Positions 32,716-43,799 of a stretch of DNA of 64,000 nucleotides are shown here, piece by piece. Both the position numbers and the translations under genes were made by a program. The notes under the pieces are model-generated. The model searched no databases. It was not told the DNA's origin and saw only the letters and a list, made by a program, of their open reading frames with translations. The stretch's first letter is position 1, and each line of letters starts with the position of its first letter. Source of the DNA: Gordionus sp. m RMFG-2023 (lineage: Eukaryota; Nematomorpha; Gordioida; Chordodea; Parachordodidae); contig NC_088776.1 in NCBI RefSeq assembly GCF_954871325.1, positions 35,202,508-35,266,507 on the forward strand, given 5' to 3'.

Positions 32716-34961
32716 TTGTGTTAAACGGCTCTATTTGAGCTGATTTTTGAAAATGGCTAACTAATATTTTATCCGAAAAATATTAAAAATATTACGCAAG
32801 TCTGAAGATTTTGGTCATAGATGGAACAAAGGTTTGGACATCTATTAACGAAATCTTCAGGCTTAGGCAATATGGCTAAAATTGTTAGCCGCTTTTAAAA
32901 ATCAGCTCAAATCAAGCCGTTTATAGTGTTGTTACATGGCTGAGCCAAGCCGGCTTAGCCCTAAACTCAGCCAGTTTTTGAGTCGAAAATTCGGATCAGG
33001 AGTTTGCTCAAGCCGACTTTTGAGTCGAAATTTTTTATTAGTGTTGTTAAATGGCTGAGCCAAGCCCTAGCCCTTAAACTCAGCCAGTTTTTGAGTCGAA
33101 AATTCGACTCAGGCTCATTGGTCCATATGTGGGGTGGCTCGAGTCGGCTCAAGCCGACTTTTGAGCCGAAATTTATTTATTTGTTATTAGTGTTATTAAA
33201 CGGCTGAGCCAAGCCAGATTAGCCCTAAACTCAGCTAGTTTTTGAGGCGAGAATTGACTCAGGCTCAAGCCAGCTCATTGAGACATATGAGTCGGCCAGC
33301 TCAGAATTTACTCAAGCCGGCTCAGAAGTTAGCTTGAGTTCAATTTTGAGCTAAAATTTATTTATATGTGATTGAGTCATTTTAAGAATATAATTATATA
33401 GAATTTGTGTGCCGTAGACTACGGTCACGTTTTAAGTGAAAAACTGGATTCAGAATCAACCTAGCTCGATGGGCAACATGAATGGGCTAGCTGAAGTTGT
33501 GTCAGAACTTTGAGGTCGCTCATTTGTTTATTGATAACTACATTAAAAAACTATACTCTACTACCTGGTGTTAAACGGCTTAACTTATGAATTACGATTA
33601 AATTCTTATTAAAGGTCTGATTCATTTTTAATTATTTCGTAATATTTTTTATTTTGAATTTGTTTTTTTTATCTTCTGATGTAATATATTTAAATTATTC
33701 CTTATTAATTATTAATATTTTAAACCGATAAACAAAGTTAGAAACTCTTCATTACATTTGAACGATGTTATTTTAGATAGAATATAAAATATACTAAATT
33801 AATTATTATCAAATTAAAAGAGTTTATTAATATTTAGTTTTGCTCAAATAAAGATAAGTTCATTTTCATGCATACCAAAATAAATTACTTTTTCTTCATA
33901 AATATTTTTGAAAGATAAATATTTAAAAAAAGATATTTATATTCCTTTCAAATTTACCTAGCGAAATCTAAATTATTTTAATTAACAAAAAAATATATCC
34001 CGTTTAAGATTACAAATTTTAGCAAAATTATGTAACTACTTTTAAAGAAAAACTAATCTTCTAGTGAAAAAAAATAAAATAAACATATATACCTCTATCC
34101 CTGTAATTTTCTGCTGTGACTCTAAATGCGATAAAAAAATAAATAAAAAATGAATCAGACTTTGCAAAAAGTAAAATATTATTCAAAGTTCAAATAATAG
34201 TTACAAATTAGTGATTAAATTTTCTCCACGCCTTTATTATTTTTATTTTTTTTAACATTAACTTTTTTTAAAATTTGTCTTACATATACATTAATAATTA
34301 ATATAAAATAATAATTTAAAAATATTACGAAAGAATGATTAAAAATGAATCCTTTTTTATTAATAAGAATTTAATCGTAATTCTTAAGTTAAGCCGTAAA
34401 ACACCAGGTAATATTATTGTAGTTATCAATAACACGTGAGCGACCTCAAAGTTCTGAAATAACTTCAGCTAACCCATTTATGTTGCCCATCGAGCTAGCT
34501 TAATTCTGAATCCATTTTTTCACTCAAAACGTGGCCGTAGAAAACAAATTCTACATAATTATATTCTTAAAATGTCTCAATCACATATAAATAAATTTCG
34601 GCTCAAAATTGAACTCAAGCTAACTCCTGAGCTGGCTTTAGCCAACTCTGAGCTGGCCGACTTATAAATCTCAATGAGCTGACTTGAGCCTGAGTTAATT
34701 TTTGACTCAAAAACTAGCTTAGGTTAGGGCTAAGCCGGCTTGGCTCAACTTTTTAACAACACTAATCACAAATAAATAAATTTCGGCCCAAATGTCGGCA
34801 TAAGTCAACTTCTGAGCATGCTTGAACCAACTCTTTAGCTAGCTTGAGCCAACTCCGGCTTGAGCTAACTCCTGAGCCGGCTTGAGCCAAATCCTGAGCC
34901 GGCTTGAGCCAATTTTTCGGCTCAGACCTCTTTTAAGAACACTAGCCGTTTAACAACACTA
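32716..34961. mobile_element. Foldback element with perfect 8-bp duplication
   Basis: Flanked by AATATCAG at 32708-32715 and 34962-34969. The right end reads, inverted, TAGTGTTGTTAAACGGCT; the left end TTGTGTTAAACGGCT is similar. The left part is a relative of the MITE at 12142-12363, followed by near-duplicates of a ctgagccaagcc..gagtcgaaa unit (from about 32925, 33040 and 33185). From about 33190 to 33680 the sequence returns inverted at about 34300-34960, giving arms of roughly 500-650 bp. No transposase is seen. It appears to be a composite of terminal repeats mobilised as one hAT-type unit. Confidence 0.85.
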
Positions 34962-35133
34962 AATATCAGTCAATCAAAAATGGTTCAATGGCAAAAGGAC
35001 ACCGAAGAACAGATAAAAATAAAGAAATTTATTATTTCTTTTAAAGTTAATTGATTAATTTTAAATAATAACCTACTCATTTGAAAATTTATACTAATTT
35101 AAAAGGTTTTGTTAAATTTGGACTATTTCTTGC

Positions 35134-35706
35134 GGGTTTGACTAAAATGCAAATGCCTAGGTAACCTGCAAATTCTTAGGTAAAATTTTTGATACATACT
35201 CTATTAATTGAAGTGAGATTTATTTTCTTATGATATAAATAACGAATGAAAATTAATTATTAGATATTCAATAATATAGGAATATACATTAATAGTTGTA
35301 TTTCCTATTATCTCATAATAAATAGTTTAAATCTTTTAATATAATTATATTAAAAATAATTATAATCATATTTTAAATTTCAATAATATTAAATCCGCAA
35401 GTTGGCATATGATTATTTTATGAAAAAATTTAAAATAATAGGCCAACTTGAGGATATAATATTATTGAAATTTAATAAATATATTAAATAGTCTATTTAT
35501 TATGAGATAAAAGGAAATAAAAATATTAATGTAGATTCCTTTATTATGAATATATCTAATAATTTAATTTTTATAAGTTATTTATATCATAAGAAAATCA
35601 ATCTAATTTCAAATAATAGAGAATATATCCAATAATTTTACCTAAGCCTTTACAGTTTACCTTGGCATTTGCAGTTTACTTAGGCATTTGTAGTTTAGTC
35701 AAACCG
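35134..35706. mobile_element. Palindromic element with 9-bp target duplication, Mutator-like
   Basis: Inverted ends GGGTTTGACTA and TAGTCAAACCG flank an almost complete palindrome with ~270-bp arms. ATTTCTTGC is repeated at 35125-35133 and 35707-35715, and the second copy of the surrounding repeat has the single uninterrupted site near 49262-49275. Nine-base duplications with long inverted ends are typical of MULE/foldback elements; no transposase is present. Confidence 0.88.
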
Positions 35707-36833
35707 ATTTCTTGCCTTTAGTAGTAAAATCGGCAAAATCGAAAAAAATTCCCTAAGGGTGCATTCACAGTAGTGAGCGACGGCGACATGACACAATATT
35801 AAAGACAGCAGCTGATGTGTCGTAAGCGATATGACATTCACAGTAGTTGCGACAAACATATTTTTATATTTTTTAAAAAATGGTATTCATTACAACTAAA
35901 ATTTTTATATTTATGGAATTTATATAATTCAATTGGTAATAATATAATTATAATAATGTAATAAATAGTTAGCAAACGATTACGATGTGAGCCGAGAGAA
36001 AGGGAATGCGTTTAAAATTTTTAAATATATCGTCCATATGGCTAAAAAAAAAGAATTTACTGACTCCTTACCAATGGGAGAACCCAAAAGAGATAAATTT
36101 TTCAAGGGGACATGCTTAAAGCCAAAAATGTTTAATGGAATTGTATTGATTTCACAATATTCGGTTTTGGTTTGGTTGATTACAAATCCGAGACTGTCAG
36201 TGGAAGCCTTAATAATATTAACAGCCTTTTCTACCTCAGCAGAATCGTTGGACATGAGCCCATCATCAATGTACCATAAATGTAGAGGTAGCGAGCAGTA
36301 ATTTTTTATTTTAGTGATCAAATCATGGATACTCAGACAAAATAATATGGACCTAGGGGATCGCCCTGTTGAATTTCAGAAGAATTTAAGATATAATAGC
36401 CAAATACCAAATGGGATGGTTTTTTATAAGATGAAAGGATATAGTTTATAAAAGCTGGGAAATGTTTTATGAATTGTAAGCATTTATAAAGTCGATTTAA
36501 CAATGTGTTGAGCAATTGTAGGATTCTGAGCATAAATACGAGATATATGTGCAACCGCTTCACATCCTGAGCTCGTTCCAACACCTAATTGAAGAGGAAG
36601 AAGTATAGAGAAACTTGTGCAGAAATCCTGCTAGCTATAAGCTTGAAACATAGTCTCCTATATACAGTACCAACGGCAATAGGCCTGATATCACCATTAT
36701 TTTTTCTCAGGGTGACAAGTTTGGGTTCAAAAAAGAAGACCCCTTGCGAAATCTGGGACCTCACCATTAATGACCTTGTTGCATAATTGAGTTATTATAT
36801 CCAATAAAGAGGTTTGACTATTGAGGATGGGAG

Positions 36834-37125
36834 TAGTTAAATCATGAAGAAATAAAGGTTTGATACCTTCAAATCCAGGGGCTGCGTCCTTCTGAAAAGA
36901 TCTCACTGATTTAAATACTTCTTCCGAAGTGAAAATCGGAGAAGGGTTCTTGGTTTCATAAATCATTATAGCTTTCAGAATAGTTAAATCACGAAGAAAT
37001 AAAGGTTTGATACCTTCAAATCCAGGGGCTGCGTCCTTCTGAAAAGATCTCAATGATTTAAACACTTCTTCCGAAGTGAAAATCGGAGAAGGGTTCATGG
37101 TTTCATAAATCATTATAGCTTTCAG
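36834..37125. repeat. 147-bp tandem duplication inside the RT remnant
   Basis: Two head-to-tail copies starting tagttaaatca at 36834 and 36981 are nearly identical. The unit is a multiple of three and encodes a 49-residue segment with ETxNPSPIFTSEEVFKS. Confidence 0.95.
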
Positions 37126-37691
37126 TGTCTGGGGATGCTTATCTAATAGTCTTTGGTATGAAACCGCGTCCACTGGAGAAAGTGTGTCAAAGGAGATACA
37201 TAGTCTGAGAGCACCATTTATGTCCAGATTGTTTATTTTGTTATCGATTATCACCTTGAAATTTAAATCGTCCTGTTTTCTTTTGCAGGTGTGAGTTATG
37301 ATATCAAGGGGTTCATAATTGATATTAGAAGATGGTAGTTTAATATTTGTAGTGAAAGAATTACCATACACAGTAGGAATTTGGAAAGATTTGTGGCCGA
37401 ATAAAAGAAAGGCTGACCAGACCATGCATCCTTAGAAGAGAAGTTGTATAACAGCCTATCAATGCATTAAGCATAATTGGTAGAAACAACTTGTCTGGCA
37501 CCTCTTGGAATTCTGGAAATCAAACGAGGTTTGGGCAGGCCAAGGAATTGGTCAATGAAGAAATTGGTGAAATGAATATTAGGGATATTAGATTCGAGAA
37601 TGCTTAATGTTGCAATATTATCATGATTTGAAGTAGATGGAACAGATGACTGTGTCACAAAATTCAGGAGGAAACTGTGGGGGATTGTTAG

Positions 37692-38561
37692 CACGGATCC
37701 AAACCGAACCTGAACCGAATCGTTAAACCGTTAAAAACCGGTATTTTATCGAACCTGAACCGAACCTAAACCGCTAAAAAATTCTAGCCGAACCTGAACC
37801 GAACCGCTATAATGTCTCTGAACCGATTCGAGCCTCATGATTTTATGCTTATAAAACAATATGTAAGTTATTATTAGTAATTGAAAAAAATTCAATTACA
37901 TTCAAATTATTTTAAAGATTATCATCAATCACATTTGATTGATAAGTGTCGGTCATAATTTTTATAAACTTTAGTATATTGTCATTTTACAATATTTTTT
38001 TAAAATATTTTAAGCTTGTAAATTATAATGCTTAGAGAAGAATTAAATCCAAAATATTATTATAAATGACACATCAAATCTGATATCATATTGGCAGTGC
38101 CGGCTACCCAAGTCAGTGTGGAAAGATGCTTTTCAACAATTAAATTTATACTATCTCCTCATAGTGTAATTTGAGTGAGACAAATTTTGAAAATATATTA
38201 ATTGTGCGGCTTAATAAAAAAAATTTAAGTAAAAAAAAGTAAAATATTGTTCATATTAAAATTAATTATTGATATATATTCCTAATTTTATATTTATAAA
38301 TTAAATATTATTTTATAATGTGCAATTAATAAAAATGAAGGTTTTATACATGTGTTATTTAAATTAATGATAAAATAAAAAAAATATTTTCCCTATACAT
38401 AATTCGAATGTAGGTTTGGATACAAAAATGTTCAAACCGGTTCTTAGAGGTTCGAACCGAACCGATATTTTAATTTTTTACGAACCGAACCTGAACCTTG
38501 AACCGTTATTTTTATCCGAACCCGAACCAAACCGATATTCGTTTCGGTTTGGATCCCTGTG
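37692..38561 (+). mobile_element. hAT deletion derivative with AACCGAACC subterminal repeats
   Basis: Ends CACGGATCCAAACCGAA and TTCGGTTTGGATCCCTGTG are inverted. The first ~130 and last ~150 bp are filled with gaacctgaaccgaacc units. The + strand at 38072-38220 encodes a hAT C-terminus (VPATQVSVERCFSTIKFILS). TTAG is present on both sides (37688-37691, 38562-38565); an 8-bp duplication expected for hAT is not seen. It sits inside the RT remnant. Confidence 0.82.
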
Positions 38562-38819
38562 TTAGGAGAGGAATAAAGCGGACTGAACCAGAAAGGGGGC
38601 ATCTTTGTCCATTTACACTATGGGGGCTTAAACAGCCATTCCCAACTATTAAAATAGAATTTCTACATTGAGAACATAAACTTCTATACAACTTAATATG
38701 CGGGTCTAGGTCTACCATTGGGTATTACAATCTGATGATCATCTATTAATATTTCTATTATATCATCAGAAAATAAAAACTGATCACCAACTTCTTTGAA
38801 TGCAGGCATATGTTGTTGC

Positions 38820-40230
38820 ATAAGAATCTATATTACTTTCATTAATACTGATTACACACACAAGAAGGGCATCTAAAATAATTGAATAATTTCCATGTAT
38901 TGCTACTAAAGAATAATGTTATAATATTTAATTATGTATTAAGTTAGTTTCATTAAAATTATTAATATTGTAATAAGAATTGAATAAGATCCTCGTTTAT
39001 TTATTATTACCATGATGTGTTTAGACAGAATAATTTAACAGAATAAGACAGAATTTTATTATCATAAATTTCATTTTTTTTAATTATAAATTACATTTTT
39101 TTTATTCACTGTTTTAACCAAAAACATTTGTTCTTTTTATATCTTTTTTTAACAATAAAAAAATAACCTATGTGAAATACAAATTGATATTTAAAAAAAT
39201 GCAACGTTATAAAATGATATAAAAAAAATGTTAATATAAAATTTTCACCGATTAAATTTAAATACAAATTGGATATCAAAAAAAATAAATCAATTGCCAA
39301 AATAAATAAAACGTTAATATCGATCACATATTCAACAGTAGTTGAATAAATGTTAAGTTATTACTTTCATATTGATTATATAAGGATGATATCTAAAAAA
39401 ATTCTCATATTTTGTTGCCAAAAATAATGATATATTTACTTACATAAAATTCTATATATTAATATTATAATGTAGTTGCATAAATGTATTTCTTTCAATA
39501 ATATTGATCACATAAGAGTGATATCTAAAATAATTAAATAATTTCCATAGTGTTACATAAAATGAAAAGACGAAGAAAAAAATAATCTGAATGTTAGAAA
39601 AGAAGGGGAAGGAGAGTTCTCAATACTTTTCCCAATACTTATAAAGAATTCTGAAATGTTTTACAATTATATGAGATTAGCCAAAATATATATTTCATTG
39701 TATAATCTAAATTTAAATTTTGTATTTAGAAAACCTTATTATATTTTTGGATACCAATGTTATCAATAGTGAAACAATTATAAAAACTTGTGCACTGTTA
39801 CACACTTGGTGATATAGAGAAAACATATTCACCCCATGGATATTCAAGATCCTAAACAAAATAGAGATTATTTATGGAATCCTCAATCTATAAAAAAAAC
39901 CCTCAAATGTTTCTAAATATATTGAGATACCTTTTCTGAATAATTTTATAGAAATAAATTATCATGGCAATTATAACTTTATAATCTAATAAATTTTAAA
40001 AATATTATACTCTATTTTTATCATGTTTATATAATTGATTAGTAATTATTTAATAAAATAAATTATATTTGTTGTGTTATTATATGTGTCTTAAATAAAA
40101 ACAATGTGAGATTTAATTTTGATTAAAATAATATAAAAACCTTCCAATAAAATAATAACAATGCAATATAATATTTTTTATTACTCCTCATCACTTTCAT
40201 AATAAAATAATATATCAAAAATGATTTTAA
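38820..40230. other. Interior of the 7.66-kb element, no recognised gene
   Basis: Very AT-rich. A + strand stretch near 39805-39890 (RENIFTPWIFKILNKIEII) looks weakly coding but matches nothing I know. The open frame 39106-39327 (-) is AT-biased and probably chance. Confidence 0.35.
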
Positions 40231-40234
40231 TTAG

Positions 40235-40345
40235 TTTTATCTTTCTCCACTTTGATCTTTTTCTAAGAATCTGCTCAAGCATAATATTGATCCAAGAGTT
40301 TGTTGATAATCTTCTATTTCAAGAATTTGCTCAAATAAATCTAGT
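40235..40345 (-). other. Coding-like island in the 7.66-kb element
   Basis: Behind a possible acceptor, the - strand reads LFEQILEIEDYQQTLGSILC and LSRFLEKDQSGER before a stop. A similar FEQ..NYQ pattern (MFEQMSGNKNYQYGD) occurs on the same strand at about 40640-40580. The amino-acid composition is less AT-driven than neighbouring frames. No family recognised. Confidence 0.25.
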
Positions 40346-40832
40346 TTAAAATAATAAATATATTTACAAATGCAAATTACCATGATCAATATCCCTCTTT
40401 TTAATTAATTTTTTACAAGATACATATGATCCTATACTAGTTGATACTAAATATATAATATTATTTATATAAGATATAATTACAATCATTCCTTAAAATT
40501 GTGGATTCACTTTGACTAGTCTCCATGCATGGAATTTCAACAGCTAAGTAATAATAAAATCTTAACAAAAATTAGTACATTTACCATCTCCATATTGATA
40601 ATTTTTATTTCCACTCATCTGCTCAAACATTGCTCTAGAATATTTGCTTCATCAATATTAGATATAACAGGATTTATTTTTTTTCAAGTTAGTATGCTGT
40701 TTCTCTAGCTGTATGGTTGGAATTAGAAAATCCAAGTTATGGTAGAATTAATTAACGCTTCTTTATTAATGATCTATAACATATAATATATAAAATAATA
40801 TTTATTTATATTATAAAATATATATATATATA

Positions 40833-41290
40833 CTAGCTGATAGCCGGTCAAGAATGACGGGAATCAGAATTTTCTTATTTATTCAATGATGGATGAATAA
40901 TATATTTTACCTTTATTTGACGATGAATGAATCAGAAATTTTCCTATCTTATGAGGTGTGATTTAAAAATTTATATTTTTTTACACAAAACTCATCTAGC
41001 AAGAATATCTTTTTTATATTATAAATTACAAATACAAATGAATAAAAATATAGTTTAATGTGCACATAAATTAAAATTACTAACCAAATACTTAATAAAC
41101 ATAATTTATAAAAAATAATGGAAAATTTTGGAATAACTCCTCATCTAAATAATATAAATGTCTGAATCACATCTCATAAGATAGGAAATTTTTTGATTCA
41201 TTCATCATCAAATAATGGTAAAATTTATTATTCATCCATCATTGAATAAAGAATCTGATTCCCCGTCATTCTTGACAAGCTATCAGCTAG
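40833..41290. mobile_element. TA-flanked palindromic MITE, Tc1/mariner-like
   Basis: Ends CTAGCTGATAGCCGGTCAAG and its inverted copy CTTGACAAGCTATCAGCTAG are bordered by TA on both sides. Arms of ~145 bp (40833-40980, 41150-41290) mirror each other and contain catcattgaataa and gataggaaattt. Noncoding. A one-ended relative starts at 28778. Confidence 0.85.
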
Positions 41291-41590
41291 TAACTTATAT
41301 TTTTGATAACGGGCTCTTAAAAAATCCCTAAAATATATGTAAAAGGCAATGTCAAAACAGGCATCATTCTTTTTTGTTATATATGCTAAAATAAAAATGG
41401 ATTAATATTTCCTCCAATATATACACTTCACAATGGTTTTCTTTATTTCAATGTGTACAACAATTTCTTGAATCCAGCAATTATCAGAAATTTTTTGTAA
41501 ATGATTTAAATAAGGCATATCTGTGGTTTGATTATTCCTTTAAGTTAAAATAAAGTCAGATGGAAAATGAAATAATTCAGTTATTGAAAT

Positions 41591-41973
41591 TTGAGACTTT
41601 TACGGGCCTTGATTTATTAGCCTCTAGCCCAAGTCAGCAGTATAAATAATTTGCAGGCCCAGTCTATTTAATAAAATATTCAAACCCAAGCCCATCATAA
41701 TTTTCAAAAATTTTGCCCTTAATTTATTGTAGTAAATGAAAATAAACAATATTTAAGTATATTTAGACAATCACTTTGTTTGCAATACTGACATTTATTA
41801 TTATTCGAAGAAAAAAATGCAATATATTTTTAAGTTAGTCAAAGTTTAATAGGCTAAATTTAAATGAAATTTTTTTAGGCTTTTATCAAAAACCCTGTCC
41901 TGGCCCAGGCACGTTAGTAAATATATTATACCTGGCACCCCATATGCTGCGAGCCTCCCCATGAATATCTCTA
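41591..41973. mobile_element. TAGAGA-ended hAT-type MITE, copy 2
   Basis: Starts TTGAGACTTTTACGGGCC and ends ATGAATATCTCTA. Flanks ATTGAAAT and ATGGAAAT match at seven of eight bases. The middle aligns with 17774-18113. Noncoding. Confidence 0.82.
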
Positions 41974-41979
41974 ATGGAA

Positions 41980-43260
41980 ATGTTAAACCATTTTCAATCA
42001 TTAAAATATTTTGGCACCTGAATTAGAGGTTATTCTATCTCCATTTTTGTCAAAAATATTTTTTTTTGATAGATTGATTATTTAAGAATATATTAATCTA
42101 TTAACATAAAAAAATCTTAGAATTTTAACTTATAAATAAATTACAGCTAGTATTAGATTATTCTTGCTCCCTATTTCTTATTGGTAAAAAGGTGTTATTC
42201 AATTAACAAAAAATAATCAATTCATCCAGCATGATTCTTTAAAACGTTTTCAATTATTATGTAAATGGAATTAAGAGTTTTTTTAACTGATTGTATGGTT
42301 TTATATAAAGATCCTGATATTACTGGTTCAAAAAACAAAAAATTTAAAAGAATATTTTTTATTTTTAGTTAAAGAAAAAAATATTACCATAATTTTTATT
42401 CATTCCATTAAAATATATTTAAATTTTTTTAAATAGTAATCATTATTTTATAAAATTTTTGGATTTAAAGAGAAGTTGTTTGTCTTAAAATAATAAAAAT
42501 AAAATTTTGTATTTATTCTATCTCCAGTTTTAGAATAATAATAAAAATGATTTTTTAAGAAATATATCCTGGTATTTTAAATAATTAAGTGATGAGGAAA
42601 TATTTAATATACACATGAATTTCATATAAAACCTACACTTATCTCAAAAAATCATTTAAGTGTTTTTAAGACCTTCATAAATACTCTTTTAAACAAAGAC
42701 TTCCTATAATAGATTTGAATCAAATATGGGGTCAACTTGATTGTGTCACAAAAACTCTTAACAAAATCAGGTATATTTGATGGTAAATCTAGAAATTAAA
42801 TTAATGAATTATTATAAAAAAATTTAATTAGTTATTCTGTGAAAATTAACGTGGTGTATCATTGCATTTAATCATTAATTGTTTTTTATCTTATTAAATA
42901 TTAATCTTGTAGATTTCCCAGACGATAATTTTTTCCAGTTAAGTCTTTACTATCAAGTTTATTATTCGAAAATCTGGGTATATATTTGCGTGCCAGAATA
43001 ATATTTTTACAGAGTTTTCCATAAGAATTGGTAGCTAAATTGAATGAATGTTGAGTTTGGTAAGGTGATTACTATTGGACCGATTACACTATAATCATTT
43101 TTATTGGATAAATATTTTCTAAAAGAACACTATTGGCTAAATTTAATTGACGTTTATGAGGATTATTATAATAGATATAACATTATTTTAATAGCATTTC
43201 AAAAATTACTTGCACATTTTATATTTCAGTCATATTGTAGTGACGTCGTTTTGAAAATAA
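41980..43260. other. Right interior of the 7.66-kb element
   Basis: AT-rich; no coding motif, no second copy in the window. Confidence 0.4.
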
Positions 43261-43799
43261 CAAATGTTTTGTAATTTGATTTCTATGTTTAATGCTACAA
43301 ATTTGGCGGGATTGTCGTGTCGCATCGCGTCGCAAAAGCTCACTATGAATAGTCATTGGTATTTACACATATTTGTATTTTGTCGTGTCGCTGTCGCTCT
43401 CTACTGTGAATGCATCCGTCTTGCAAGTGTATATTTTTTTTCAAGATTGAGCTATCTCTTAAGTCTAAAATTCGAGCAAGGCTAAGATGATAGTTTTCCC
43501 TAAAAATTAGATTTAGACTTTTTAGAGTATCAAAATTTATCACCACTACTTGTTCATAGTGAACCCTCTATACCTTAAATAAAGCAGAAGAGGTGGCGAT
43601 ACAAAATTCTATAAAAATATTGAAAAATAAAACCTTTTGGTTCTCCATCTTCTATTTGATTATAAAAAAGAAGACAAATAAGATTCCAAAACTTAAACAC
43701 TTGAAAAAATTTAAATTTTTTTTGGCGGAGTGGTCACTGATCAAAACTTTTAAAATGTTTTATTCTTTGAATACTTTTCATGTAACATTAAAAAATGTT

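Larger units (their letters stand above)
35980..38810 (-). mobile_element. Reverse-transcriptase retroelement remnant, RPIAVG type
   Basis: Read on the - strand from high to low coordinate: an N-terminal cysteine-rich stretch (38718-38580), then PRLISRIPRGARQ near 37540, NGALRLCISFDTLSPVDA near 37200, SFQKDAAPGFEGIKPL, DIRPIAVGTVYRRL near 36700, EIQQGDPLGP near 36350, and WYIDDGLMS near 36270 followed by LLGSPIG. This is the fixed order of a reverse-transcriptase family common in invertebrate genomes and usually treated as non-LTR. The C-terminal nuclease-like part found at 14640-15640 and 24868-25260 is missing, and the coding ends ~200 bp from the left inverted end. It is broken in several places and interrupted by the 37692-38561 insertion. 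Confidence 0.82.
35758..43417. mobile_element. 7.66-kb insertion with inverted ends enclosing a reverse-transcriptase remnant
   Basis: Left GGTGCATTCACAGTAG and right (inverted) GGATGCATTCACAGTAG continue with GAGCGAC, GCGACA and GACA for about 37 bp with five differences. Outside both ends the sequence matches 49274-49590 continuously, so the whole block is foreign to the surrounding repeat. Inside are the reverse-transcriptase region (35980-38810), a hAT derivative (37692-38561), a TA palindrome (40833-41290) and a TAGAGA MITE (41591-41973). No transposase was recognised. The target duplication is unclear (left ccctaag, right gtcttgc). The GCATTCACAGT start recalls cut-and-paste elements, but the superfamily is open. 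It is a broken fossil. Confidence 0.7.
31940..43760. repeat. Unclassified long repeat, copy 1, broken up by three insertions
   Basis: Segments 31940-32715, 34962-35133, 35707-35757 and 43418-43760 match, in order, the continuous sequence 48530-49590. Landmarks include gttatacacgctcgtgg, taatgggtgggtaaatatcg, ggcaaaaggacacc, tttcttgcc and aatattgaaaaataaaa. The gaps are the elements at 32716-34961, 35134-35706 and 35758-43417. The repeat itself shows no coding motif and its own ends are not known. Confidence 0.8.

Noticed and set aside
32967-33207. Overlapping frames with Leu/Ser/Arg repeats on both strands
   Set aside because: Explained by the tandem ctgagccaagcc units of the foldback element.
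36589-36786. + strand open frame over the RT region
   Set aside because: Antisense shadow of the RT; motifs are all on the - strand.
35758-43417. CRISPR, phage or bacterial island explanation for the repeats
   Set aside because: No spacer array, no bacterial genes; the structure is nested eukaryotic transposons.
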